Assembly (NCBI RefSeq): GCF_002723995.1
Contig: NZ_BEWP01000002.1
Coordinates: forward strand, 1 to 64,000
DNA length: 64,000 bases
From: Gluconobacter kondonii
GTDB taxonomy: Bacteria > Pseudomonadota > Alphaproteobacteria > Acetobacterales > Acetobacteraceae
Direction: 5' to 3'
Made by a program: the position numbers and the translations under genes. The notes below the pieces were generated by a model that worked only from the letters and a program-made list of their open reading frames with translations, was not told where the DNA came from and searched no databases. Positions 1 to 8,100 of this stretch are shown piece by piece; the first letter of the stretch is position 1; each line of letters starts with the position of its first letter.

Positions 1-1
1 T

Positions 2-354
2 GGAAAACGATATTTTTTAAAGGATTTTTCTGAAGTAATTGTAATTACTCATTCTATGGGCGGTTTTTTGGTTTTTATCTAAATAAGTATATAGAAATTT
101 ATCTATGCATTGTTTGTAGCCCATATTTATCTCTTTCTTCAGAAGAAATGGACCTTAGCGACAACGATAATAGGGTATTACAGGAGAGGATAAATGGATT
201 TTCCATAGAAAACTATTGTCTAAAGGATGTTAAAATATCAAATTTGGAATTAAAGAATCAAGAAAGACTAATTTTGATAATCGATCCAATCTCGATTGAT
301 GATAAAAAAACAGTTCATATGATCGACAAATTTTTAAAAAAATTAACGTTATAA
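2..354 (+). pseudogene. Broken alpha/beta hydrolase (lipase-like), 5' end outside window
   Basis: The frame opened at base 2 encodes FSEVIVITHSMGGFLVF and then stops at 80-82. This is the strand-turn-helix nucleophile elbow of serine alpha/beta hydrolases, with Ser in HSMGG (53-64). One frame over, an open frame runs from the T-runs at 64-76 through YLNKYIEIYLC and the ATG at 148 to the stop at 354. It continues the expected hydrolase layout (a helix after the elbow, then a strand with CSPYLSLS, and a late strand LILIIDP). The simplest reading is one hydrolase interrupted by a one-base indel in a poly-T run. The N-terminal half lies outside the window. Base composition is far more AT-rich than the rest, so it is probably acquired. 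Whether it was an effector or toxin cannot be told. The 148-354 part could instead be a separate 68-residue gene. Confidence 0.55.
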
Positions 355-478
355 TACTCCAAAATTGTGGCCATTTATCGCTATATTACCTAGAAATAAG
401 TCACATAATAAGTTCATTAATAAGAAACAAGATAAAAAATATTGATAATTCATTCATAAAAAAACAGTTATCGAAATA

Positions 479-985
479 TTGCCATTTTATCTTAATTGTG
501 TTTATTTTAGGAGTTCAAAAATTTGCATTAAAAGCCAAATTTATTATAATAATAAAGAATTTTACGGCGATTATTATTCATTTGTGTACAATACATCCAT
601 CTCAGAGAGCAATAGCTATTATTGTATAATCCTCAATAAATACGGTTGTATTATGAGTTTTTTCCTTTCAAAATTAGGCATTTCTTGGTCATCAATGCCT
701 TTCGCAGAAGGAAAATTTTCTGCTGTTATTATAGATAGTCACAAAAATATATGTTTTTGCTTCTACGACGAACAATTAATTGAAATGGATTATAAAAAAA
801 TTCATTCGGAATTAAATAAATCCGAACATGAGTTTTCTAAAATCCCTTTTTCAAAAGATTTTTTTATAGACTACTTTAATAAACTTACATTTAACGATAA
901 AATTGATCTTTATTCAATAATAAATAGAAAAAAGGTACAAAAAGTCCATTTGGTTCCATTTTTAGAAAAGCTAATTGGATTATAA
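479..985 (+). CDS. Orphan AT-rich hypothetical protein, 168 aa
   Basis: I do not recognise this protein. The first usable start is a TTG at 479. The frame is open upstream to 449 without an ATG, so the start is uncertain and the gene could be a remnant. The product is rich in Lys, Asn, Ile, Phe, Tyr and Ser, with no signal peptide or obvious membrane helix, so it is probably cytosolic. It lies about 120 bp downstream of the broken hydrolase on the same strand and shares its very low GC, so the two were probably acquired together. A toxin/immunity or effector/chaperone pairing is a guess from the arrangement only. Confidence in it being a gene rests on the length of the open frame in a region where random stop codons are frequent. 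Confidence 0.45.
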   Translation: MPFYLNCVYFRSSKICIKSQIYYNNKEFYGDYYSFVYNTSISESNSYYCIILNKYGCIMSFFLSKLGISWSSMPFAEGKFSAVIIDSHKNICFCFYDEQLIEMDYKKIHSELNKSEHEFSKIPFSKDFFIDYFNKLTFNDKIDLYSIINRKKVQKVHLVPFLEKLIGL

Positions 986-1287
986 TATATTCATATTAAG
1001 AAAATTTCTCCGACCAAAAACCAATGAAGTATTCCGTTAATTATACATGCGTGATGTGATCTGAGTTTATCTGTTTACTATGAAAATTCTCTGTACTGTG
1101 GAATAAATATTGTATTTCTGTATTTTTCAAAACCAAACTGGATCAAACATAAAACACCAGAATCAGATTTATTTTGGGGAATGGTTCCGCCAAAGTGAGC
1201 CAGAGACCTGTCAGACAGGTTGACGTCAGCATGTCCTTTTAACGTCTCAGCCAGAATAGTTTTTCTCTGTCTTGATGGGGTGCGAGC
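986..1287 (+). other. Intergenic junction between AT-rich tract and T3SS locus
   Basis: About 300 bases without a convincing gene. Composition changes here from AT-rich to the GC-rich background, so it marks the edge of the acquired tract. The only element I can support is the tts-box-like repeat at 1214-1230, which serves the gene starting at 1288. An open frame on the minus strand (1078-1419) overlaps that gene and has no family features. Confidence 0.5.
1214..1230 (+). promoter_or_regulatory. tts-box-like direct repeat (box 1)
   Basis: GACAG-GTTGAC-GTCAG-C: two RWCAG units 11 bp apart, ending 57 bp before the ATG at 1288. It matches the five-site consensus RWCAGGNTNNNRWCAGM found only at T3SS-associated promoters here. 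It is oriented towards the NolX-like gene and is a likely binding site of the TtsI-like regulator at 17002-17703. Confidence 0.7.
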
Positions 1288-2529
1288 ATGTTGATTGGAA
1301 CTATCGCTTCGGGGGGCACTGAAGGGAGCGCTCAGATCGCTGGTGGGGAACTGGAACAGGCTGGTACGGATAGTACCAAGACGGGAAAGAAAGCCGACAA
1401 GAACGCTGCTTATAATCAAAATCTGGAACAGGGAATGGATACGCTTCAGCAGAGCGATCCTGCCTTGTTTTCAAAGATCATGACAGCCGGAGAGTCCGGA
1501 AACGGCAACAGTCTCGTCGAGGATGAGCTTCAGGCTTACAAGGAAGGCGATCTGACCAAAAATCAGGCGATTGCGGCGATTTCCGGTGCCCAGTCACTTG
1601 CAAACAATAATGGCGGCGGGCGGATCAGCAAGAAAGAGCGAGCCGAGGCGAAAGAGGTTCTGGGAGGAAGCTATATCAAAGGCGGCCAGACCCGTGCCGG
1701 TCATGCGATCCTCAAATTCCTCGAAGATACGTCCCCGATTGCGCAGATCGTGAAGGGTATCAAATCCACGACGTCTGACGGTCCGGGTAAGGAAACGATC
1801 CTTCAGGCAGGAAGTGGTGCTTTGTCGACCGCGACACAGCAGGCCATGTCTGATCTGGAGCAGACAGATCCTTCTCTGGCCCAGCAGTTTTCGACCGATG
1901 CCAGCAAGAAGAATGGCAATGCCATGGCGCAGGATCTGGAAGTTGCTGGTGAGGAGGCGGCCAGTTCTGGCGGGGCATTCTCCGATGCGGATGCTGCGGC
2001 ACTGGGAAGCCAGATCGGACAGATGGGGGCAGGCAAGGTCTCGAAGAAGGACGCTGCGGAGTTCGAGGCAGAATTCGGTGAAGGCACGATTGATCGTGGC
2101 AGCACGAAGGCCGCCAAAGGATGGGACAAGTTTGAGACGGGGATAGGTAACTTTCTGTCTTCTATGGTCTCTCCGCTGACGGACGGTGTCGGCATGATCG
2201 ACCAGTTTGCCAAGGGCAACAAAAGTCAGGGTTTGAAAGATCTGGGCGGAATGTTCGAAGGCGTTGCCAGCGATGCAGCGCTGCTTTTTGTCCCCGAGAT
2301 CGCGCCGGAAGTTGATGGGGCTGAAGCTGCTGCCCGCGCGGCTGATGGTGTTGCGCAGAGTGCTGAAAAGGGAGCATCTTCGATTGGCGATATTCTCAAA
2401 AGTGCTGCCGGGAAAGTCGGCAACGGACTTATGACTGGTCTGGATACAGCCGATTATGGCTATAATCTTTACAGCATGGGCCAGGGCGACCCAATTGTGC
2501 AGCAGCACAAAAATACAGGCGAAGCCTGA
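1288..2529 (+). CDS. HrpF/NolX-like secreted protein, putative type III translocon component
   Basis: 413 residues, no cysteine seen, rich in Ala, Gly, Ser and Gln, with no N-terminal signal peptide. An imperfect internal duplication covers about residues 50-137 and 187-275. Both copies begin with a L(Q/E)Q(S/T)DP(A/S)L segment and contain G(R/K)(I/V)SKK followed by acidic helices, at a constant offset of about 137 residues. The C-terminal third carries moderately hydrophobic stretches near 285-300 and 320-340. Two N-terminal repeats plus C-terminal hydrophobic segments is the layout of Xanthomonas HrpF and rhizobial NolX, which are secreted translocon proteins. I infer a translocator role from this layout, from box 1 upstream, and from its position beside an Rhc-type system; sequence homology is not proven. 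The start is the ATG after box 1. Confidence 0.55.
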   Translation: MLIGTIASGGTEGSAQIAGGELEQAGTDSTKTGKKADKNAAYNQNLEQGMDTLQQSDPALFSKIMTAGESGNGNSLVEDELQAYKEGDLTKNQAIAAISGAQSLANNNGGGRISKKERAEAKEVLGGSYIKGGQTRAGHAILKFLEDTSPIAQIVKGIKSTTSDGPGKETILQAGSGALSTATQQAMSDLEQTDPSLAQQFSTDASKKNGNAMAQDLEVAGEEAASSGGAFSDADAAALGSQIGQMGAGKVSKKDAAEFEAEFGEGTIDRGSTKAAKGWDKFETGIGNFLSSMVSPLTDGVGMIDQFAKGNKSQGLKDLGGMFEGVASDAALLFVPEIAPEVDGAEAAARAADGVAQSAEKGASSIGDILKSAAGKVGNGLMTGLDTADYGYNLYSMGQGDPIVQQHKNTGEA

Positions 2530-2542
2530 GAGAGACCGTGTT

Positions 2543-2566
2543 ACGCCACTTTGGTGGCGTTTCGGT
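2543..2566 (+). terminator. Hairpin after the NolX-like gene
   Basis: ACGCCAC-TTTG-GTGGCGT perfect 7-bp stem starting 14 bases after the stop codon, followed by TTCGGTTT. The tail is only partly T-rich, so termination strength is uncertain. Confidence 0.5.
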
Positions 2567-2585
2567 TTGATGTTCTGAAATCAGA

Positions 2586-2623
2586 AGCCATGAGCCGGAG
2601 CAATATCGCCCCGGTTCATGGCT
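2586..2623. terminator. Long inverted repeat between convergent genes
   Basis: AGCCATGAGCCGG pairs with CCGGTTCATGGCT (13 bp with one G-U) around a 12-base loop, between the convergent genes ending at 2529 and 2642. The placement suits a bidirectional transcription barrier. There is no clean T-tract on either side. Confidence 0.45.
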
Positions 2624-2641
2624 GTTTCGCCTGATGCCGGA

Positions 2642-3583
2642 TCAGGCGTCTCCGAAATCTGCCGTGTAATGCTGGCTTGTATCCTGTGCCATAGTCATCG
2701 GATTGGAACTGGTCGCGTTACGATCGTCATCCGGATGGATATAGGCGTTCCCCGTGCCCAGTTTTGACTCCATATAGGCTCCGCCGTCTTTCATGTCCTG
2801 CGTTGAGCCGTCATACCATCCGGTTACGGTCGCACGCCCACCTGCGTCCTTCGTGATGGCGTTGGAAGGGGCATCGTTAGCAATGCTCTGGCTATCGCCT
2901 GCGGTTTTGCCGTTGCCGTCAGAGACCTTGATGGAGGCGTTGCGTCCGTCGATGTAGCTGACATCGTCGTTATTGACGCCCTTGGCATCCGCGTAGAATT
3001 CCAGACGGCTGGCGGTGGACTGGAAATTGCCGGACGAGTCTGCTTCGGCGTCATAGCCGCCTTGGCCATTCTCGTATTTCAGCGTGCCGGTCTGGCCGGG
3101 TTTGAGGTCGATCTCGGCTGTAGGCTGGGTCGTGGAGCCGCCATTGAGAAACTGACCGATCTTTTCGTCGTGATTGCTGGTATTTGTGATGGTGGTCGTG
3201 TTGGGGCCGTCTCCTGCACTGGTGCTGGACGTGCCAGACGTTGTGGCAGCAGGGCTGGACGCGTCACTCGAAGCCGGGGTTGTGGGCGACGTAGATTCTG
3301 CGGTCGGTGTCGCAGAGGCGGAAGAGCCAGCAGCCGGAGAGATAGCCGGGCTTGTCGTATCGGAGCCGGAGTTTGTGGAGCCTTCCTGGTTCCCCTGCTT
3401 CAACAGAGCCATAAGTTCCTGAAAGACTTCCGCAAGTTTGGCCTCTTCCTGCGAGTTCTGGGTCCCAGTGCTCTGGCCTGTGCCGCTTGCGCTTCCGGTC
3501 CCGGAAGACAGGCTTCCGGACTGCATTGCGGCCAGCAGTTCCTGGATCAGGCTCTGGGTGTCGGGCGTGATTGAAGTGCTCAT
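2642..3583 (-). CDS. Harpin-like cysteine-free secreted protein with a C-terminal beta-rich domain
   Basis: 313 residues, no cysteine seen. The N-terminal 65 residues are amphipathic, with LIQELLAAM and VFQELMALLKQ helices split by a Ser/Gly/Thr linker. Residues about 66-135 are low-complexity Ser/Thr/Pro/Ala. Residues about 138-313 look folded and beta-rich (for example GTLKYENG, RLEFYADAKGVNN, YIDGRNASIKVSDG). An acidic, glycine-rich, Cys-free protein with QELLxxM-type helices resembles harpins and helper proteins secreted by type III systems. I do not recognise the C-terminal domain. It has its own upstream box 2 (3668-3684) and is transcribed separately from sctU, which ends at 3701. The substrate role is inferred. 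Confidence 0.6.
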   Translation of the reverse strand: MSTSITPDTQSLIQELLAAMQSGSLSSGTGSASGTGQSTGTQNSQEEAKLAEVFQELMALLKQGNQEGSTNSGSDTTSPAISPAAGSSASATPTAESTSPTTPASSDASSPAATTSGTSSTSAGDGPNTTTITNTSNHDEKIGQFLNGGSTTQPTAEIDLKPGQTGTLKYENGQGGYDAEADSSGNFQSTASRLEFYADAKGVNNDDVSYIDGRNASIKVSDGNGKTAGDSQSIANDAPSNAITKDAGGRATVTGWYDGSTQDMKDGGAYMESKLGTGNAYIHPDDDRNATSSNPMTMAQDTSQHYTADFGDA

Positions 3584-3667
3584 GTCGTCCTCATCGTGCG
3601 GCTGAAAGCGGGCATGGCAAACGGATTCATGGCCGCGTTTTTCTGCACGGTCTGTTTACGATGCAAA

Positions 3668-3684
3668 GCTGACGTCAGCCTGAT
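3668..3684 (-). promoter_or_regulatory. tts-box-like direct repeat (box 2)
   Basis: Read on the minus strand: ATCAG-GCTGAC-GTCAG-C, with RWCAG units 11 bp apart, about 85 bp before the start of the harpin-like gene at 3583. It sits just past the stop codon of sctU (3701), which argues that the harpin-like gene has its own promoter. Confidence 0.7.
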
Positions 3685-3700
3685 TTGAGCCCTAACCACA

Positions 3701-4744
3701 TTACGAGGGAAGGTTCTGAAGAATACGCGCAACCGGCTGAAAAAATTCAGGCGTGATTGTTGTTCCGGGTTTGAATTTTTCCGCAAGGTTTCGCGCAAGT
3801 TCATAATCCCAGACGACAGGAATACGGCTCTCCTGAGCGATCGTGCGATAGATCTCCGCCTGTTCTCCATGCGCCCGACAGACAATGCGCGGAAGAGGCG
3901 TCTGCGGCGGTTGATAGCGCAGGCCGATGGCAACAGCGTTTCCACAAATCATGACGCTGGCCTGCTTCGGGCCAAGCGGTGCGGTATTGCGACGGGCCTG
4001 GCTCTGGAGGCGCCGCTGCTGGCGCTTGATGAGCGGATTGCCCTGACTTTCCTTGCGTTCGTTCTTCGCTTCGGTGGGCGTCATCCGCATTTCCTTGAGG
4101 AACATCTGCCGCTGGATCAGCAGGTCGATCACGCCGGCAACCATGTAGAAAACACAGGCGGCACTGAAGATCGGCATCAGCAGCGTGAAGAGAATGCGGG
4201 GCAGTTCGGTAATTCCGGCTTCCGGCACACGGACGAGGCCGCCAATCGCACCATGAATAATGAGCGCCAGTGTTCCGCCGAAAAACAGAACTTTGACCAG
4301 TGACATGCCCAGATCCACGAAAGTCCGGGCTTTAAAGAGATTTGCGAACCCCGAAACCGGATTGATCTTCTCAAACTTCGGCATCACAGGATCGAGTGCG
4401 AAAACAAACCCGCCATTGGTCAGCAGCCTGACGAGAATGCCCGTGACGACGGCCAGAGCGAGAGGAGTCAGGGCGTCTTCAAAGCAGATGGTCCTCAGAG
4501 CCTGACCCACGCTTGCGATCCCGGATCTGAAATCCATCGTAAGCGCGTTCCCGACCGCATCCATCATCGCTTGCAGATGGATGGCAATCGCGTTTCGCCG
4601 CAGGAGAAGCCAGCCGATCAGGATGATGGTCACCACTCCGGACTGAAGATCCGGAGCCTTGGCGATATGGCCTTTGCGACGTTCATCCGCGAGCTTCTTG
4701 GCAGATGCCGGGAGAGATTTTTCTTCGCTACTGCTTCCGCTCAT
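3701..4744 (-). CDS. sctU: SctU (RhcU/FlhB family) export-gate switch protein, NPTH motif missing
   Basis: Inner-membrane component of the export apparatus. In the family it self-cleaves at NPTH and helps switch secretion from early to late substrates. It has 347 residues, the usual length. The N-terminal KKLADERRKGHIAKAPDL is the canonical cytosolic entry segment, followed by four hydrophobic segments (about 35-55, 90-110, 148-170, 186-210), a basic linker, and the cytosolic domain with the expected LRY and late PVVWDYELAR motifs. Where NPTH should precede the AVALRY-like strand, the sequence is CGNA (residues 267-270, bases 3935-3946), so autocleavage by the known Asn-Pro mechanism is not expected. 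The start overlaps the sctT stop by 4 bp (ATGA). Last gene of the sctI-U operon. Confidence 0.93.
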   Translation of the reverse strand: MSGSSSEEKSLPASAKKLADERRKGHIAKAPDLQSGVVTIILIGWLLLRRNAIAIHLQAMMDAVGNALTMDFRSGIASVGQALRTICFEDALTPLALAVVTGILVRLLTNGGFVFALDPVMPKFEKINPVSGFANLFKARTFVDLGMSLVKVLFFGGTLALIIHGAIGGLVRVPEAGITELPRILFTLLMPIFSAACVFYMVAGVIDLLIQRQMFLKEMRMTPTEAKNERKESQGNPLIKRQQRRLQSQARRNTAPLGPKQASVMICGNAVAIGLRYQPPQTPLPRIVCRAHGEQAEIYRTIAQESRIPVVWDYELARNLAEKFKPGTTITPEFFQPVARILQNLPS

Positions 4745-5547
4745 GGCTTCAGCAGTTGGTGCATGGTGCCAAGAACATCCCGCGAGGCGACAAGATCATG
4801 CCTCATGTATGACACGAGCCACGCGCAGTAGCCGAACATCATCAGGATGAAGACCAGATTGCGCAGGTTCGGGGCGAGATCATAGAGGTGCAGTTTCGGG
4901 ATGGCGCGCATCAGGAGAATAACGCTCGCCTCACACAGCAGCATCGCCAGCATGACGGGAGCGCCGATTGAAAGGCTCACAGTTTCCAACCGGTCAAGCA
5001 GACCCAGCAGAACCATGCCGAACCCCGGCTGCGGCGCCAGCGCCAGAGCGAGCGGAGGCCAGAGTGTTTCGGACGACAGCAGCGTATCGGCCAGAAGATT
5101 GAGCCCCCCTGACAGGACAAACAGCGTCGTGACGGCAAGGGCAAAAAAACCGGCGGTTGTGGACTCCTGATTGCCGCTCCCCGGATCTTCGGCCTGTCCC
5201 TGCGTTGCGCTGCGCTGGGTGTCGAGCAGTTCGCCCGCGCACTGTACGCCCCAGATCGGCAGACCGATGAGCAAACCGATGATGACGCCGATCACCATTT
5301 CCTTGGCCCCGAGCATACCGAGCGCCATCAGGGAGCGGGGATCGGTGAGCAGTCCCGCATGGATCATGGGGGTTGCGGGAATAGCGAGCGCGAAGGCAAT
5401 AGCCCCCGTGATGGGGCCGCCAAGCTGCATGCGTGTAAAGACCGGCAACACGATGGCCGCCCCCGCCGGGCGGCTCATCGCCAACGCGATGGAGCTCAGC
5501 CAGGGCATCATCTGTTGTAGGACAGTAATGGCGTCAGTGGCAGGCAC
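4741..5547 (-). CDS. sctT: SctT (RhcT) export apparatus protein
   Basis: 268-residue polytopic membrane protein, SctT/SpaR/FliR family, which forms the export pore with SctR and SctS. Family features are the N-terminal MMPWLSSIALAMSRPAGAA segment, the GPITGAIAFALA helix, KEMVIGVIIGLLIGLPIW, and the GELLDTQRSA motif with the adjacent cytosolic loop. It is followed by SctU with a 4-bp overlap and preceded by SctS with a 3-bp gap, so it is translationally coupled within the R-S-T-U block. Confidence 0.95.
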   Translation of the reverse strand: MPATDAITVLQQMMPWLSSIALAMSRPAGAAIVLPVFTRMQLGGPITGAIAFALAIPATPMIHAGLLTDPRSLMALGMLGAKEMVIGVIIGLLIGLPIWGVQCAGELLDTQRSATQGQAEDPGSGNQESTTAGFFALAVTTLFVLSGGLNLLADTLLSSETLWPPLALALAPQPGFGMVLLGLLDRLETVSLSIGAPVMLAMLLCEASVILLMRAIPKLHLYDLAPNLRNLVFILMMFGYCAWLVSYMRHDLVASRDVLGTMHQLLKP

Positions 5548-5550
5548 GGC

Positions 5551-5823
5551 TCAGAAGCGCGTCATGGCCGGGAAATCGGTCAGGACGTGTTCGGTAAAGG
5601 CCAGCAGAGGCGGAAAGAGTGTCGAGGCCATAAGCACCAGTGTCGCGCAGACGGCGACGACCTTGAAGGTCAGCGGCATTGTCTGGTCTTGAAGCTGAGT
5701 TACAGCCTGCAAAAGCCCGATCAGAAGCCCGACCACCAGCGCGATCGCCAGCGGCGGTCCCGCGATTGAGGCGAACAGGAAAAGCGCGGAAGAGAGTTCC
5801 TGCGTAAGGGCCGCATCATCCAC
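5551..5823 (-). CDS. sctS: SctS (RhcS) export apparatus protein
   Basis: 90 residues with two transmembrane hairpins, the standard size for SctS/FliQ. The hydrophobic segment around PPLAIALVVGLLIGLLQAVTQ and the following QDQTMPLTFKVVAV are the conserved FliQ-family core. It lies between sctR (38 bp upstream) and sctT (3 bp downstream). It packs with SctR and SctT as the pore of the export gate. Confidence 0.95.
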   Translation of the reverse strand: MDDAALTQELSSALFLFASIAGPPLAIALVVGLLIGLLQAVTQLQDQTMPLTFKVVAVCATLVLMASTLFPPLLAFTEHVLTDFPAMTRF

Positions 5824-5861
5824 AGGCAGTGTTCTTCCGCAGATGCGCGCGAAGTGGCGGC

Positions 5862-6512
5862 CTACGCATAGCTCATCACCAGTCCGTGCAGCAGGCGTGT
5901 CCAGCCGCTGGCCAGAACGAACAGCAGCAGCTTGAGCGGAACCGAAATCGTGTTGGGCTGCACCTGAGACAGGCCCATCGCGATCAGGATTGTGGTCACG
6001 ACGAGGTCAATGGTGATGAACGGCAGATAGATCAGGAAGCCGATTTCAAACGCACGTTTGAGCTCTCCCGTCAGGAAGGACGGCAGAAGGATCGGGAGAG
6101 ATTCCGGCGTCAGGCTGTCGCGCATGTCCTCGGGCCACAGGCGCTGGGTGGCGTTCATGAAGAAGTTGCGTTCGGGCGCCTGTGTGAAGCGGAGCAGATG
6201 CTGGGCGACAGGCGCCTGTACGCGTTCATAGGCATCCACATAATCCGTCAGTGTCTCGTATTTCTGGTCGCTCTCCATGGCCGCCTTGTAGATGTCGTGG
6301 CCGAGAGGCGCGGAAATGAAGAGCGTGAGGATCAGCGAAATCGCATAAAGCACGATATTCGGCGGAGACTGCTGGATGCCGAGCGCGGTGCGCAGCAGGA
6401 ACAGGACGACCGAGATTTTCACGAACGACGTAGTGGTGATGACCGCGAGGATCAGGACGCCGAACCCAAGGGTCAGGACAAGGGCCGTGACGAGATTGGT
6501 CGAGCCGATCAT
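5862..6512 (-). CDS. sctR: SctR (RhcR) export apparatus protein
   Basis: 216 residues, SctR/FliP family. Features are TTTSFVKISVVLFLLRTALG near the N terminus (FxKx3V/LxxLRxALG signature), the QQSPPNIVLYAISL segment, the large periplasmic loop, and the C-terminal LPSFLTGELKRAFEIGFLIYLPF and DLVVTTILIAMGL motifs. The start overlaps the sctQ stop by 4 bp. SctR is the nucleating pore subunit of the export gate. Confidence 0.96.
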   Translation of the reverse strand: MIGSTNLVTALVLTLGFGVLILAVITTTSFVKISVVLFLLRTALGIQQSPPNIVLYAISLILTLFISAPLGHDIYKAAMESDQKYETLTDYVDAYERVQAPVAQHLLRFTQAPERNFFMNATQRLWPEDMRDSLTPESLPILLPSFLTGELKRAFEIGFLIYLPFITIDLVVTTILIAMGLSQVQPNTISVPLKLLLFVLASGWTRLLHGLVMSYA

Positions 6513-7558
6513 GCGGTGATGATCCGCGTTACCCGGATGGCGACGGAGGACCCGAGATCCACGAGTTCGCCTTCGCCAATGCGGCGGCCATTGGCCATGA
6601 TCGACACGGAACGCTCCGTGAGCGCGCCGATATCAATCACATGTCCTTCTCCGATCGTCCTCAGCTCAGCCAGCGAAACCGGCATCCGCGCCAGTTCAAA
6701 AGTCAGGGGGATCTGAAGCTGTTCGATGGCGGAGGCTTCGACTGTCGTGGACTGGTGAGGGTCGGTCGCGGAGGACGGAGGTGTTTCAGTCATGCTATTC
6801 CAATCTGCTGGCCAAATCCGGGCGAGAGGCAGAAACCCGCCCTCAAAAACAATCCTGCTGCCGTCATGCCGGACCGCTGCGCCCAGCATCTCGCCCGCAA
6901 CAATCACATGTCGGACTTGCGCTGCCGTCCCGAGGACCAGTCCGAAACCGGGGCCGAGCGCCATGAGGTCTTCGGGCGAGAGCAGAACGCTGCCGATCCT
7001 CAAAGATAACATCACCGGCGGATCGGGAAAGCGGCGCACAAGCGACGGTGCGAGAGGGTGCAGCACAGGCATTAATGCCGGAGGCAGACGCAGCAGTCCG
7101 CAAAAGCTGTCCGCTGTGTCAAAACGGGCTTCAAATCCGATTTCGACAAACGCGGGCATGTGGGATGTGGCCTGCTGCGCCGGTTCGATCCGCGTGAACC
7201 GGATCGGTGCAATTATCGCTGCCTCCAGCGTCGTCAGGCCCTGATCCAGCAACATCTCAAGCAGCAGCAGGGCTGCCGGCGCTTCCATCGGGGCGCGAGG
7301 CTTCGGCTCCGCCAGCGAAACCAGCCTCTGAAGGGTCTCGTGAGGGAGAACACATTGCCCCTCCCTATCATCGATCCGAAAACAGATCGCACTCCACTGT
7401 GCTGGTAAGAGGATCGGCGGCGTAAAGCGCACCGAAAGCCGCTCTTCACCTACAAACAGCGCAAAGTCTTGCCGCCCGAGCAGACCTGCTGCCGAAGCGT
7501 CATAGCCCAGCGGCCTCGGTGTAAGGCGATGTATCGCGCGTGATAGAGACAGCGTCAT
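6509..7558 (-). CDS. sctQ: SctQ (RhcQ) cytoplasmic C-ring/sorting-platform protein
   Basis: 349 residues. The C-terminal roughly 70 residues (LQIPLTFELARMPVSLAELR, then GHVIDIGALTERSVSIMANG and GEGELVDLGSSVAIRVTRII) form a typical SpoA domain. The N-terminal part is divergent, as usual. SctQ forms the cytosolic sorting platform with SctK and SctL under the ATPase. It overlaps sctO by 4 bp and sctR by 4 bp. Whether an internal start makes a short SpoA-only product, as in some systems, cannot be seen with confidence. Confidence 0.9.
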   Translation of the reverse strand: MTLSLSRAIHRLTPRPLGYDASAAGLLGRQDFALFVGEERLSVRFTPPILLPAQWSAICFRIDDREGQCVLPHETLQRLVSLAEPKPRAPMEAPAALLLLEMLLDQGLTTLEAAIIAPIRFTRIEPAQQATSHMPAFVEIGFEARFDTADSFCGLLRLPPALMPVLHPLAPSLVRRFPDPPVMLSLRIGSVLLSPEDLMALGPGFGLVLGTAAQVRHVIVAGEMLGAAVRHDGSRIVFEGGFLPLARIWPADWNSMTETPPSSATDPHQSTTVEASAIEQLQIPLTFELARMPVSLAELRTIGEGHVIDIGALTERSVSIMANGRRIGEGELVDLGSSVAIRVTRIITA

Positions 7559-8100
7559 GGAGCGTTGAACCGCGACGTTGTGCTGCGTTGGCGGGTGAGC
7601 CGTCCGCTGCTCTGGCGCATCATGGCAAGTTCCGCGATGTCCTGTTCCTCGTGCTGTTCCTGCGCCGTGCGGCGTTCTGTCAGAACGCGCTCCAGCAGGT
7701 CGCGCGCCTGTTTTTCGCGCTGTTCGTACTGCATCAGGAGGCGACGTGCTGCGGCGACGAGCTGCCGAGCTTTTTCGACGTCCCGTTCCGCTTGCGCGAT
7801 CCCGTCTTTCAGGCGTTTTTCGTGACGGGCGAGCTCTTCAATATGCTCATGATCCCGACGCAGGAGCACGGCGCTGACCGGCGCATTCTGTGCGCGTGCA
7901 GCGATCTCCGTCTGAACCCCAAGCTGATGTGCTTGATGGTCGGACAGGATCTGGCTGGCGTGGTTGAAACGAGCCAGACGCTGATCGACCTGCGATGTTG
8001 CCGCCGACAGAAGTTGACGCGCCTCTGCGGCACGGCGCTGGCGCAGCGTCACAAGCTGTCCCGCCGCCTGCGGGCTCAGGCGCAAAGACGGTTCAGCCAT
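7555..8100 (-). CDS. sctO: SctO (FliJ/YscO-like) stalk protein
   Basis: 181 residues, almost entirely charged heptad-type helices (Arg/Glu/Gln/Ala-rich coiled coil), in the conserved position between the ATPase gene sctN and sctQ. YscO/FliJ proteins enter the ATPase hexamer as a central stalk and link it to SctV. The N terminus overlaps the 3' end of sctN by 25 bp. Primary sequence conservation is low in this family, so the call rests on coiled-coil character, size and synteny (y4yJ position in rhizobia). Confidence 0.8.
   Translation of the reverse strand: MAEPSLRLSPQAAGQLVTLRQRRAAEARQLLSAATSQVDQRLARFNHASQILSDHQAHQLGVQTEIAARAQNAPVSAVLLRRDHEHIEELARHEKRLKDGIAQAERDVEKARQLVAAARRLLMQYEQREKQARDLLERVLTERRTAQEQHEEQDIAELAMMRQSSGRLTRQRSTTSRFNAP

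Noticed and set aside
1078-1419. A minus-strand open frame across the start of the NolX-like gene
   Set aside because: It overlaps box 1 and the conserved start of the 1288-2529 gene, and its product has no recognisable feature.
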